A DNA stretch of 57,501 bases from Verrucomicrobiota bacterium. Its GTDB lineage: Bacteria; Verrucomicrobiota; Verrucomicrobiia; Chthoniobacterales; JAFAMB01. Below, in pieces: positions 8,905 through 17,829 of the stretch (position 1 is its first letter; the number at the start of each line of letters is the position of its first letter). The notes beneath the pieces are model-generated. The model had not been told where the DNA came from. It ran no database searches and saw only the letters and a program-made list of their open reading frames with translations. The position numbers and the translations under genes were made by a program. The DNA lies in contig JAFBAP010000022.1 of assembly GCA_019247695.1 (NCBI GenBank), forward strand, positions 1 to 57,501. Direction: 5' to 3'.

Positions 8905-9873
8905 ATGCTTAAAAGATTACGCCTATTCCTGCTGATGCTCGGCGCCGTCGTGCCGCTGTCAGCTCCTTTCGCCGGTTTAGCCCAGGACGCAAAACGGGTT
9001 TTTTACTGGGTGTCGCACGGCGCCCCGACCGACCCGGTCTGGACGTACTTTCTGCAAGGCGCTGAGCAGTGGGGTAAGGACACCGGAAACGAGGTTCGCA
9101 CGTCATTTCACAGCGGCGACGTTCCGTCGCACCAGGAAGCGATCCGCGCGGCCATCTCCGCCAAGGCAAGAGGGATCGTCACCAGCACCCCGGATCCGGG
9201 CAGCCTCACGAAGGTCATCGCCGAGGCCCACGCTTCCGGCATCCCGGTCATCATCATGAATACCGAAGACAAGACCAGTGGCCGGGACGCCTACGTGGGC
9301 GGGGACAACGTCGCCATCGGCCGTCGTTGGGCCCAGTACCTGGTCGATCACGGTTTTATCAAAAAGGGCGATTTTGTCTGGATGCCGGTAGAGGTTCCCG
9401 GTGCCACCTACCAGACGCTTGAGACTCAGGGGATCACCACCGTGTTTGAACCCCTGGGCGTAACCGATGAAATCACCGAGGCTACCCTCGATCAGGCTGA
9501 GATCATTACCCGCATGTCGGACTATCTGACCGCCAACCGCAACCGGATCAAGGCAATCATCGGTCTCGGTGACTTGGTGACCGGCAGCATAAAGCGCGTG
9601 TTCGACCAGGTTGGGGTCAAGGCCGGCAGCATTCCGGTCGTCGGCTGGGGCAACTCACCCGACACGGCCCAGGAAGTTCTGGATGGTTACGTAAATGCGG
9701 CCATGTGGCAGGATCCGCAGGCCACCAGCTACATGGCCCTGTCGATGGCGGCAATGGCGGCCAGCGGTATTCCGCCCGGATTCGATATCAGCGTCGGGAC
9801 CCTCTACGAAAAGGATAAGGCGGCAAACTACCTCAAGATCATGCAAAGTTCGGCCCCCAAAGAACATAAGTAA
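8905..9873 (+). CDS. Sugar ABC transporter periplasmic binding protein (ribose/LacI-fold type)
   Basis: The 322-residue protein has a signal peptide (MLKRLRLFLLMLGAVVPLSAPFAG, cleaved near AQDA) and the two-lobe periplasmic-binding-protein-4 pattern. YWVSHGAPTDPVW opens the mature domain, and GVKAGSIPVVGWGN closes the second lobe. It captures a sugar or sugar derivative in the periplasm and delivers it to the permease encoded 27 bp downstream. The start at 8905 is chosen because the signal peptide begins there. The ligand cannot be deduced; divergence from the aldolase pair suggests an acidic or deoxy sugar. Confidence 0.85.
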   Translation: MLKRLRLFLLMLGAVVPLSAPFAGLAQDAKRVFYWVSHGAPTDPVWTYFLQGAEQWGKDTGNEVRTSFHSGDVPSHQEAIRAAISAKARGIVTSTPDPGSLTKVIAEAHASGIPVIIMNTEDKTSGRDAYVGGDNVAIGRRWAQYLVDHGFIKKGDFVWMPVEVPGATYQTLETQGITTVFEPLGVTDEITEATLDQAEIITRMSDYLTANRNRIKAIIGLGDLVTGSIKRVFDQVGVKAGSIPVVGWGNSPDTAQEVLDGYVNAAMWQDPQATSYMALSMAAMAASGIPPGFDISVGTLYEKDKAANYLKIMQSSAPKEHK

Positions 9874-9899
9874 CGGCACGGATTCGGACCTGCATACGC

Positions 9900-10883
9900 T
9901 TGCGATTGCCCTCACCCCTCCAACGGCTGGTTTCCAGGCCTGAGTTCGGACCGTTCGTCCTGCTCGTCCTGGAAACCGCCGTCTTCACCGCGCGGTCTCC
10001 GGCCTTCATGTCGCCGGGCAACATCAGCAACCTGCTGGCCTTCACTCCCGAACTGGGCATGATCACGCTGGGCATGACCCTGCTGATGACCTCCGGGGAG
10101 TTTGACCTGTCGGTAGGCTCGGTCTTCGGCTTTGCCCCCGTGGTGATGTGGACGTTCTATAACACTCACACCGCCTCCCTGGAGGGGGGATTCCTGATCG
10201 CGATCGCGCTCGCCGCCGTCATCGGCTCTATTAACGGCTGGTTTGTTACCCGCCTGAAGATCCCCTCGTTCCTCGTCACGCTCGGCATGCTGCTGGTTGT
10301 GCGCGGAACAGCTCTCTACCTTACCAGCGGTTTCCCGCAAAGGACCTGGACGGCCAACTCGTGGCTGATGAGAGTCATCGTCGGCGAATTCGCAGCCGGC
10401 GAACTGCACCTCTACGCGTCGCTGCTCTGGTTTCTCCTGTTCGCCCTTCTCCTCCATTACGTGCTCACCAGGTCAAAAGCGGGAAACTGGATTCAGGCCG
10501 CCGGCGGCAACGCGGAAGCCGCCCGCGCGCGCGGCGTGCGCGTAACGCGCACCAAAAGCATCCTGTTCATCCTCACCGCGGTGATCGCGGCATACGCCGG
10601 CGTCACCAGTTCGATCCGGGTCTCAGCCGCCAACCCGAACAGCGGGACCGGCTACGAGCTCGAGGTGATCGCGATGGTGGTCATCGGGGGCACCGCCCTC
10701 AACGGCGGGCGCGGCACCATCATCGGCACCGTCATCGGCGTGCTGATCCTGCGCATGATGCGTAACGGCATCGTCCTCGTCGGCGTCCCCGGCCTCGCCT
10801 ACAACATCTTCATCGGCGCCATCATCCTCGCCATGATGGCGCTTCATTCCTGGCTCGAACGCCGTCACCACGCCGGCACCTGA
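9900..10883 (+). CDS. Sugar ABC transporter permease (RbsC-like)
   Basis: The 327-residue membrane protein belongs to the branched-chain/ribose permease family. Hydrophobic segments run through the whole length, and a GELDLSVG-like motif is present as GEFDLSVGSVFG near residue 72. The late cytoplasmic loop reads GGNAEAARARGVRVTRTKS. Translation seems to start at TTG 9900; an internal ATG at 10008 would remove the first membrane helix. It is the second gene of a binding protein-permease-ATPase operon. Confidence 0.85.
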   Translation: MRLPSPLQRLVSRPEFGPFVLLVLETAVFTARSPAFMSPGNISNLLAFTPELGMITLGMTLLMTSGEFDLSVGSVFGFAPVVMWTFYNTHTASLEGGFLIAIALAAVIGSINGWFVTRLKIPSFLVTLGMLLVVRGTALYLTSGFPQRTWTANSWLMRVIVGEFAAGELHLYASLLWFLLFALLLHYVLTRSKAGNWIQAAGGNAEAARARGVRVTRTKSILFILTAVIAAYAGVTSSIRVSAANPNSGTGYELEVIAMVVIGGTALNGGRGTIIGTVIGVLILRMMRNGIVLVGVPGLAYNIFIGAIILAMMALHSWLERRHHAGT

Positions 10884-10888
10884 GGATC

Positions 10889-11650
10889 ATGGCGGACGAA
10901 CTCGTGCGCATGGAGCGCATCAACAAGTACTTCGGTCGCGTGCAGGCGCTCAATGACGTCACCCTGTCCGTGCGCCCGAACGAAATCGTCGGTCTGCTGG
11001 GCGACAACGGCGCCGGCAAATCGACGTTGATCAAGATCCTTTCCGGTGCGCTCAGGGCCGACAGCGGGGATATCTACATCCGCGGCAACAAGGTAGACAT
11101 CCGCACCACGACCGATGCTATCGCCCACGGAATCGAGACGATCTACCAGGACTCGGCGCTTGTGGCCCAGCTCTCAATTGCGCGCAACCTGTTCCTGGGA
11201 CGCGAACCGGTCAAGGGCCCACGCCTTTTCGGCCGGCTCGATCAACACGCCATGAATGAGGCCGCACGCCAGCTCCTCAGGCAGGTGGGTATTACCAAAG
11301 ACATCCCGCCGACCACCCCCATCAGCGCACTTTCAGGCGGTGAGCGGCAATCCGTCGCCATCGCCCGCGCCATGCATTTCGAGAGCGACCTGATCATCCT
11401 CGACGAGCCGACCAACAACCTTGGCGTTCAGGAGACCCAGGGAGTGCTGCGCTTCGTCCGGAACGCCCGCGACTCCGGGCATTCCTGCATCTTCATCGCC
11501 CACAACATCTACCACGTGTTTCAGGTGGTGGATCGCATCATCGTCCTGCGGCGCGGCAGAAAGGTGGCCGACGACATCGAACCTAAGCAGACGACGATCG
11601 ATGCCGTCGAGCGCATCATTACCGGGATCGCGCTCACCCCGCCGCACTAA
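10889..11650 (+). CDS. Sugar ABC transporter ATP-binding protein (single domain)
   Basis: The 253-residue ATPase has Walker A GDNGAGKST (near residues 37-45), signature LSGGERQS and Walker B LIILDEPTNNL. It is the half-size, FrcA-like form with one nucleotide-binding domain rather than the duplicated RbsA form, so it would act as a homodimer. It starts 5 bp after the permease stop. The ATG at 10889 fits the family N-terminus. Confidence 0.88.
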   Translation: MADELVRMERINKYFGRVQALNDVTLSVRPNEIVGLLGDNGAGKSTLIKILSGALRADSGDIYIRGNKVDIRTTTDAIAHGIETIYQDSALVAQLSIARNLFLGREPVKGPRLFGRLDQHAMNEAARQLLRQVGITKDIPPTTPISALSGGERQSVAIARAMHFESDLIILDEPTNNLGVQETQGVLRFVRNARDSGHSCIFIAHNIYHVFQVVDRIIVLRRGRKVADDIEPKQTTIDAVERIITGIALTPPH

Positions 11651-11695
11651 TAGACCGGCAATCACCGATCACGTGATTACACGCGCGCACGCGCT

Positions 11696-11717
11696 GCACA
11701 GAAATCATTTTCTGTGC
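11696..11717 (+). repeat. Perfect 9-bp stem-loop after the ABC operon
   Basis: GCACAGAAA (11696-11704) pairs perfectly with TTTCTGTGC (11709-11717) around a TCAT loop, 45 nt after the ATPase stop. No T-run follows, so it could be a weak terminator, an mRNA 3' stabiliser or an operator for the TIR gene. A separate 10-bp palindrome ATCACGTGAT lies at 11668-11677. Confidence 0.5.
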
Positions 11718-11725
11718 CGATGGTA

Positions 11726-11754
11726 TTGACGATTTGTAATCCTTTTTCTAACTT
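11726..11754 (+). promoter_or_regulatory. Candidate promoter of the TIR-Sel1 gene
   Basis: TTGACG (11726-11731) and TAACTT (11749-11754) are separated by 17 nt, about 120 nt upstream of the ATG at 11877. The -35 match is good and the -10 match is poor. Confidence 0.3.
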
Positions 11755-11876
11755 CTTGGTGGCTCGCTCGCGAAACTCACGCCGGCAACCTCACTTGTCC
11801 AACCGGCCGCGGCCGGATGATCCGCCGCTGGCCAGAGGACCTACTCTAACTCAGCAGCAAATGGAACCTCGCAAAC

Positions 11877-14549
11877 ATGAGCGGACAGATCTTCATCGTT
11901 TATCGTCCCGATGACGCTTCGTCAGAGGCAGGACGCGTGTACGACCGCTTATCCACACACTGTGCCCAAAACCGGATCTCAATGGACGCCAATGCTGCCC
12001 CGGAGATCAACCCTGCAGAACCCGGCCCAAAAGACGGGAACCCTTCCTGCGACGTCTTGATCGCCATAATCGGCAAACGTTGGCTGGATGCTTCTGACGA
12101 AGAAGGAAAACGGCGGCTGGATGATCCGGAGGATTTTGTTCGGACCGAGATCGGGACCGCCCTTAAGCGCGGCATTCGCGTAATCCCCGTGCTGGTGGAG
12201 GGCGCGTTGATGCCCCGATCCGGCGAACTCCCTGACGAATTAAAAGCGCTGGTTCGCCGGCGAGCGATCAACGTCAGCCCGGATCAATTCCTGGATGATT
12301 TGGAGCAACTGACCGGCGCCGTCCAGCGAGCGTTGAAGACCGTTCGAACCCAAGATCGGCGCGATCGTCAGGAGCAGGCGCCCGTCGATATAGCGCGCCG
12401 CGCGCAGACTGACAGGGAACCGTTGCAAGCCGGCCCGCGGGAGCAGGAGGCCGTGCGGCGTGAGCCCCGGCACGAGGAACAGGCGAGCTTAAACGCCGAG
12501 CAGCAGTTGCTGGTACACCAGGAACGGCAGCAAACTGACCAGGGTGCGAAAGAAGGCCTGGAAGCTGCACGTCGCCACCAGGTGTTGCAACCGGCGGAAG
12601 CGGAACCTCCTCCGCCCGCTCCCTCTATTCCTGTAAGGTTCCCCACTAGATGGAGTCAGCAGGTCTCGAAACCCGAGGAAGCAAAACCTTCAAGCGGACA
12701 GCCAAATCTCGATACCGAACCTCTAACCGCGGCGAAACCGCCCGGGGATCAAACGCTGCAGGGCACTAATGCCGGTTCCGGGGCCCCTTCATCGCCTGAT
12801 GGGAACGCCAGGAACGTTCACCGGAGCCTGAAAGGTTTGGCGGTTGGAAAATCAACAACTGCTACCAGCCTCCCGCCGGAACCCGTGAAGCCCCCCATCC
12901 AGGTCGTTAAGGAAGATCCGGACCCGGCCGAAACGGGCGCCACAACTCATCCAATGTTGAGGCGGCCGTTGGTTGCTACTGGAATTGCGGCTGCGGTTCT
13001 CTTGCTGGGCATGACGCTTTTTTTCGAGGCACGACGGCCGCCGTCTGTTTCCGTGGGGCCTACACCGCCCTCGACCCCACCTCCGCCTGCTATTACGGAT
13101 AATAGTACTAATACGACTAACACTGTTCCTACCAAAATTATCAGTACTCCTGCGCCTGACGTAAAGAACCCGATGCCTGCAGTCATCCAGGTTGCACCCA
13201 GCCCAACCGAGGCCGCCGGCGAGGCTGCACCAAGCCCGCTTCCGGCAGTCAGTCAAGCCGCGCCGAGCCCAACCGCAGTGGCCGCCGAAAAAACTCTGCC
13301 GGGCCCGGTTCCGGCGGTCAGCCAGGCTGCGTCCAGCCCGGCGGTTGCAGTTGACCAGCCTTCACCCGGCCCGGCGCCTGCAGTCAGTCCGGTCGCGCCA
13401 GGCCCGGCGCCGTTGGCCAACGAGACGACACCGGGTCCAACCCCTGCGGCGAACGGGGTTTCGCCCGGCTTGTTACCTGCACTCAGCGAGGCTGCGCCAG
13501 GGTCGACCCCCGCAGGTGCGGAAGGACTTGGTGAGGCCAGGCCCTACCTTGACGCCAAGGATTACGCAACGGCGCTGCCGCTCCTGCTGAAGGCCGCCGA
13601 CGCCGGTGACACGGAGTCCATGAACCAGTTGGGCGAGCTGTATTGTTACAGCCGTGGGGTTCCCCAGGATTATGGCCGAGCCTATGAGTTGTACTCAAAA
13701 GCCGCCGAGGCCGGTAACGCGGCTGCGATGACTAACCTGGGGGGCCTGTACGAGAAAGGGTGGGGCAGACCTCAGGATTACACCCAGGCGCGCCTGTGGT
13801 ACCAAAAGGCCGGCGAGGCCGGTGACGCGGAGGGCATGTACAGTTTGGCTTGGCTGTACCGCAAAGGCTGGGGCGGGGCTCAGGATTACACCCAGGCGCG
13901 CCAGTGGTTCCAGAAGGCGGCTGAGGCCGGCAACGCACCCGCGATGTACAACTTGGGCGGGTTGTACCGGAACGGCCAGGGTGGGGCGCGGGATTATGCC
14001 CAGGCGCGCCTGTGGTTCCAGAAGGCTGCCGAGGCCGGCAACGCACCTGCTATGGTTAATCTGGGCGTGCTGTACCGGAACGGTGAAGGCGGCCCCCGGG
14101 ATTACGCCCAGGCGCGCCAATGGTTCCAGAAAGCCGCCGAGGCCGGCAACGCGTATGGCATGAGCAGCTTGGGCGAGCTCTACCGGAACGGCGAAGGCGG
14201 TCCCCGGGATTATGCCCGCGCACGCCAGTGGTTCCAGAAAGCCGCCGAGGATGGCAACGCGGACGCGATGGCCAACCTGGGTTACCTGTATCACAACGGC
14301 TGGGGCGTGCGGCAGGATTATGTCCAGGCGCGGCAGTGGTATCAAAAAGCGGCCGCAGCCGGTAACACCGCTGCGATGTACAACCTGGGCGTGCTGTACC
14401 GGAACGGCCAAGGCGTGGCCCGGGATTACGCCCAAGCTCGCGAGTGGTATCAGCAGGCCGCCGGCAGCGGCAACGCGGATGCGAAGCAGGCGCTCTCGAA
14501 GCTTCCCGCCAAGCCGGGCCGATGGTTTTGGCCGTGGCCATGGCCGTGA
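11877..14549 (+). CDS. TIR domain-transmembrane-Sel1 repeat protein
   Basis: The 890-residue protein has four parts. Residues 1-150 form a TIR (Toll_2-type) domain: GQIFIVYRPDDASSEAGRVYDRL, CDVLIAIIGKRWL, and a PEDFVRTEI segment that carries the glutamate usual at the NADase position. Residues about 155-350 are charged and Gln/Glu/Arg-rich, partly coiled-coil-like. A membrane segment (LVATGIAAAVLLLGMTLFF) lies near 364-382, followed by about 160 residues of Pro/Ala-rich tandem repeats. From about 549 come eight full Sel1/TPR-like repeats (pattern AM-x-NLG-x-LY...DY-x-QAR-x-W-x-QKAAEAGN) plus a partial ninth, and the protein ends in a Trp/Pro tail. Topology would put TIR inside and Sel1 outside. 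Bacterial TIR proteins act in NAD-degrading defence or signalling; Sel1 repeats bind proteins or peptidoglycan-related partners. No effector gene is adjacent. Confidence 0.8.
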   Translation: MSGQIFIVYRPDDASSEAGRVYDRLSTHCAQNRISMDANAAPEINPAEPGPKDGNPSCDVLIAIIGKRWLDASDEEGKRRLDDPEDFVRTEIGTALKRGIRVIPVLVEGALMPRSGELPDELKALVRRRAINVSPDQFLDDLEQLTGAVQRALKTVRTQDRRDRQEQAPVDIARRAQTDREPLQAGPREQEAVRREPRHEEQASLNAEQQLLVHQERQQTDQGAKEGLEAARRHQVLQPAEAEPPPPAPSIPVRFPTRWSQQVSKPEEAKPSSGQPNLDTEPLTAAKPPGDQTLQGTNAGSGAPSSPDGNARNVHRSLKGLAVGKSTTATSLPPEPVKPPIQVVKEDPDPAETGATTHPMLRRPLVATGIAAAVLLLGMTLFFEARRPPSVSVGPTPPSTPPPPAITDNSTNTTNTVPTKIISTPAPDVKNPMPAVIQVAPSPTEAAGEAAPSPLPAVSQAAPSPTAVAAEKTLPGPVPAVSQAASSPAVAVDQPSPGPAPAVSPVAPGPAPLANETTPGPTPAANGVSPGLLPALSEAAPGSTPAGAEGLGEARPYLDAKDYATALPLLLKAADAGDTESMNQLGELYCYSRGVPQDYGRAYELYSKAAEAGNAAAMTNLGGLYEKGWGRPQDYTQARLWYQKAGEAGDAEGMYSLAWLYRKGWGGAQDYTQARQWFQKAAEAGNAPAMYNLGGLYRNGQGGARDYAQARLWFQKAAEAGNAPAMVNLGVLYRNGEGGPRDYAQARQWFQKAAEAGNAYGMSSLGELYRNGEGGPRDYARARQWFQKAAEDGNADAMANLGYLYHNGWGVRQDYVQARQWYQKAAAAGNTAAMYNLGVLYRNGQGVARDYAQAREWYQQAAGSGNADAKQALSKLPAKPGRWFWPWPWP

Positions 14550-14642
14550 TCAAAGTCTTTGGGTTCCCCCGCCTTTCCAGGCCGGGGCGCCACAGGACTT
14601 GCTGTCCACCCTCTCCTGACTCGGGACGAAAATCCGTCCGTA

Positions 14643-15899
14643 TCAGTCCCGTACGGGCACTGCCGCCGCGGGCCGATCCAACGCCACCGGCTGCTGCCGG
14701 TTCTTCACCGCGCTCCGGCGCGCCTTACCCTGCGCTGCAAGATGGCCGAGTCGCTCCGTCCCGTCGGGAAACCACTCGGATAACCGCCGTTTAGCCAGGT
14801 TGACGTGCAGCACTTCATCCGCCCAATCGTAATCCTGAAACGTCGTCATCAAGGCATGGCGGGCGGCATCCCGGCAAAACTCCCATTCGCCACGCTTTCC
14901 AACCGGGTATTTCATTTGCCCACCTTCAATTTCCAGCCCAAGCGTCGCGTACTGCTCCAGCGGGGTGGCTTCCATGCAGTAGACGCTCTCGTAATCCCGC
15001 ATCGGCACGGCGTCCCTCGAGCTGAAGGTCGACTCAATGGCGGCCTCACCCATCAACGAGTGCCGGACCTCATCCCAGAGGTGGCGTGAAATGTCGAAGT
15101 AAAATTCCCACGGCATGCCCGGCGTTTCGCAAAGCACCAGGCTCAAGCCTTCGGCCACGTTGATCTCCGAAAGGCGGATTCCCATCATGTAGATAAGGTG
15201 CGCCTCAACGTCCTCCATGGCCGGTTTTACGAAATCCCAGACCCGAGGGGACGAAACATCCCGGCCGGGTTGCCGGGGGATTCTGAACGGTTCGATTGAC
15301 CGCTGGCGGGGTGGAAGCTCGGACCTGGGATGCGTCCCTCCCCACCCTCCGGCTGCGCTCAGGTACGGCCCCAGCAGGTCTGCTGCCGCGCTCCCGGACT
15401 TTTCCGGGCCAACCTCATCAAGACAGGCATCCAGGCGCTCGACCACGCGACGGAGCGAATTCTCAAAGGAGTCAAGCAGATCGCAGGTCGGCGCATCCGC
15501 CAGCGGGTTAGTCGTGCCGCGATAACCGCGGTAGGCTCCTTCCAGGCCGGCATGCAGCCAATGGAGAATCGCTACCACCTCCGCGTCATTACCTGCATGC
15601 ATAGCTTCGTCGGCGAGGATCTCGAGCGCAGGATCGGAAAAAGCGTCGATTTTGATTTTCGGCATCCGCATCTCGCGCAGCCGTCCCCGTAACGCGTCTG
15701 CACGGCTCGCCGCCTGGTACTGTAACCGGCCGAGGTAAACCTTCAGGTCACGATCGCGGACGTCGACCATGCGGGCGGCACAGAAAAACATCAGCCGTTT
15801 TTCAACGTACGCGAAACGAACGAGGCGCCCGGTGGCCTCCGGTACGCTGAACCCGAGCTTTTTGACGTCGCCGAGAGCGGCGAATTTGAGAGAATTCAT
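14643..15899 (-). CDS. Ferritin-like (putative di-iron) protein
   Basis: The 418-residue, mainly helical protein starts MNSLKFAALGDVKKLGFSVPE. Two ExxH motifs typical of ferritin-like di-iron bundles are visible, WDEVRH (E277, H280) and ADEVLH (E362, H365). Acidic helix residues upstream (around E229-E246) could supply the other ligands. A further DEAMHAG segment lies at 98-103. The first 150 residues look like an accessory helical domain. It follows the Rieske-fusion gene by 28 bp on the same strand, so the two are probably co-expressed and may pass electrons from the Fe-S cluster to the di-iron site. The substrate is unknown. The start at 15899 avoids a long Cys/Arg-rich upstream extension. 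Confidence 0.55.
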   Translation of the reverse strand: MNSLKFAALGDVKKLGFSVPEATGRLVRFAYVEKRLMFFCAARMVDVRDRDLKVYLGRLQYQAASRADALRGRLREMRMPKIKIDAFSDPALEILADEAMHAGNDAEVVAILHWLHAGLEGAYRGYRGTTNPLADAPTCDLLDSFENSLRRVVERLDACLDEVGPEKSGSAAADLLGPYLSAAGGWGGTHPRSELPPRQRSIEPFRIPRQPGRDVSSPRVWDFVKPAMEDVEAHLIYMMGIRLSEINVAEGLSLVLCETPGMPWEFYFDISRHLWDEVRHSLMGEAAIESTFSSRDAVPMRDYESVYCMEATPLEQYATLGLEIEGGQMKYPVGKRGEWEFCRDAARHALMTTFQDYDWADEVLHVNLAKRRLSEWFPDGTERLGHLAAQGKARRSAVKNRQQPVALDRPAAAVPVRD

Positions 15900-15927
15900 A
15901 AGGAAGCCTTTCAGGAAACTACCTTCA

Positions 15928-17694
15928 TCAACCGGCATGCAGTTCGTCGCCTCGATGCAGCCGCAAGGCGACGGCAACCGCTTGGCCGGAACTGCGCGTT
16001 GTGGGGCAATGTGCAGCCAGGTGGCGTGCCACGGCCGCATACAACAGTTCGCGCTCTGCACAGCCCTGCGGCCACGTTGCGGCTTCTGTAATCCCGGCAT
16101 CAAGCACCTGCAGCATGTGGAAGTCGAGGTCCTCACGCACTGTACCAAACGCCAGCGCGTCGATCAAACCCTCCTCCGGGTGGCCCCGGCGCAGATAGCC
16201 GGTCACCAAGCGCGGCAGTTCCGCCCAGCCCCGCCTCTGGTCCAGCGCGGAGAGCATCGCTTCCCGAAATTCGTCTGGTGTATCTGGAAGCTGATCTAAC
16301 GGTCTTTCGCCCGGCAACGGGGCCCGCGGGATGTTGAGGAAGCGGTCCGTATAGATTGACATGGCGGCATGAAACAATCCGCGCACCAACTCAGTTTCTC
16401 CCTCGCTCCGGCCCAGCACCTGGTGAAGGGCATGGCAGAATGAAAAGGTGTGCATGGGAGCAAACCAATCCGCGATATCATTCGATTCAGGAAAACACGC
16501 CAGCCGCCAGGCCGCCGCCAGCGCAAGGTGACGGGCGATTGCCTCCGGCGACGTACCCTGCCGAACGGCTTCCGTAATCGCCCCAAGAATCGCCCGGGGA
16601 TCTTCGCCGAGGAAGATCCGATAAAATTCGCGGCGGCAGGCACCCCCTGACTTCACGGGCTTCGGACCTGCACGAAGCGCATCCTCAGCTGCTCGAATCA
16701 GCTCGATCAGATCCGTCGGCGCGCGCCAACTGCCGCTTTCTTCCTCGGACTGTGACTGGGTCAGGTTCTCCACAATGAGCGGCAACACCACGGCGGCGTG
16801 TTGCCAGCCGATAACCTCCAGAAGTTCGAAGGCTTTGTTGGACAGGTCGAGCGCGTGGCCGCTATCGGCGTAGATTCGCGCCTGAAGAGGGCCAAAAACC
16901 AGGCGATGAACGGCGTCGCGGCCCAGACCGGATTCGAGCGCCGTCAGCAAGGTCCTCTCCGCCCCGTCATCATGACGCACCTTCGCCCAATGAAACATCC
17001 AGCGACTGAGCCGGTCCTCATCAAAGCATTCTCCGCCGAACCCTCCTGGAGAATACCGCGGGGCTTGGCCGGCGCAATTCTGTCCTACCGTTCGCGCCGC
17101 GAGCGCCAGAACATAAACCCGGGTGGTTTCGCTCAATCGGGAACTCAGCCGGGCGGCGATGGTCAGGAGAGTCATCCCGTCTCGCCAGGTCCGGCGATGC
17201 CGCGCGCCGAACTCGGCGACCTGGCCCACGATGGTTTCCACCGGTTCGCGCTGGGCCAGCAAGGCAACGATCCCTTTTGCCTGTATGAGCCCGATTCCCT
17301 GCTCCAGGCCCCGCCGGAGACGGGCGGCGTAAAATGCCGCGTCGGCCTTTTGCCGGAGCTGGCGCGCCACCCAGACGTTTTCGCCTTCGACACGCACCTC
17401 GAAGCTTGGGGTATCATCGGCCCACAAATCGAACGTGCATCCGCTGCGGAGATCGAACCGGGCGTGATGCCAATGGCACGTCAGGATGCCGTCGCGCACA
17501 CTGCCCTTGGCCAGCGGGAATCCCATGTGGGGGCAGCGATCATCCAGGGCAAAAACGACGCCTTCATGCCAGCAGAGCAACACCGGCCGGTCGGCCCCGG
17601 CGACTGTCATCATCCCTTTTTCCCGCAGTTCGGCGACGGTCGCCGCGCAAAAAAAACCTGTCAAATCATGAGGGACGGGTCCGAGGGGCGTCAT
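15928..17694 (-). CDS. Rieske [2Fe-2S] domain fused to a large helical domain
   Basis: In this 588-residue protein residues 10-115 are a Rieske ferredoxin domain with the cluster ligands C54-x-H56 (CPHMGFPLAKG) and C73-xx-H76 (CHWHHARFDL), at the canonical spacing. The remaining 470 residues are predicted helical and rich in conserved-looking His segments (MHTFSFCHALHQ, LFHAAMSIYTD); I do not recognise this domain. There is no signal peptide, so it is likely cytoplasmic. The protein is too long for a simple ferredoxin and lacks the usual ring-hydroxylase iron motif, so an oxygenase-like or oxidase-like role with the neighbouring ferritin-like protein is only an inference. Confidence 0.7.
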   Translation of the reverse strand: MTPLGPVPHDLTGFFCAATVAELREKGMMTVAGADRPVLLCWHEGVVFALDDRCPHMGFPLAKGSVRDGILTCHWHHARFDLRSGCTFDLWADDTPSFEVRVEGENVWVARQLRQKADAAFYAARLRRGLEQGIGLIQAKGIVALLAQREPVETIVGQVAEFGARHRRTWRDGMTLLTIAARLSSRLSETTRVYVLALAARTVGQNCAGQAPRYSPGGFGGECFDEDRLSRWMFHWAKVRHDDGAERTLLTALESGLGRDAVHRLVFGPLQARIYADSGHALDLSNKAFELLEVIGWQHAAVVLPLIVENLTQSQSEEESGSWRAPTDLIELIRAAEDALRAGPKPVKSGGACRREFYRIFLGEDPRAILGAITEAVRQGTSPEAIARHLALAAAWRLACFPESNDIADWFAPMHTFSFCHALHQVLGRSEGETELVRGLFHAAMSIYTDRFLNIPRAPLPGERPLDQLPDTPDEFREAMLSALDQRRGWAELPRLVTGYLRRGHPEEGLIDALAFGTVREDLDFHMLQVLDAGITEAATWPQGCAERELLYAAVARHLAAHCPTTRSSGQAVAVALRLHRGDELHAG

Positions 17695-17768
17695 AAGCCA
17701 ATCAAACGGTTGATTTCCTCAAAAAGCAAAACCGGTCCCAGCTGAACCAACGTTTTCCACCAAACAAA

Positions 17769-17791
17769 CAGACCTGTCCCTCTCAGGTCTG
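17769..17791. repeat. 8-bp inverted repeat upstream of the Rieske gene
   Basis: CAGACCTG (17769-17776) and CAGGTCTG (17784-17791) form a perfect stem with a 7-nt loop, 75 bp upstream of the Rieske gene start. Related CCTGTCCC strings occur at both ends of the adjacent insertion element, so this may be transposon-associated rather than regulatory. Confidence 0.4.
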
Positions 17792-17829
17792 ACCAGTGAA
17801 GTAAATAAGTGGACCTGTCCCCAATGGCG

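Noticed and set aside
13192-13590. Open frame rich in Arg and Pro inside the TIR-Sel1 gene
   Set aside because: It is an alternate frame of the Pro/Ala-rich repeat region of the 890-residue protein.
11877-17694. A defence island made of the TIR and Rieske/ferritin-like genes
   Set aside because: The genes are convergent, no known defence effector is adjacent, and no operon links them.
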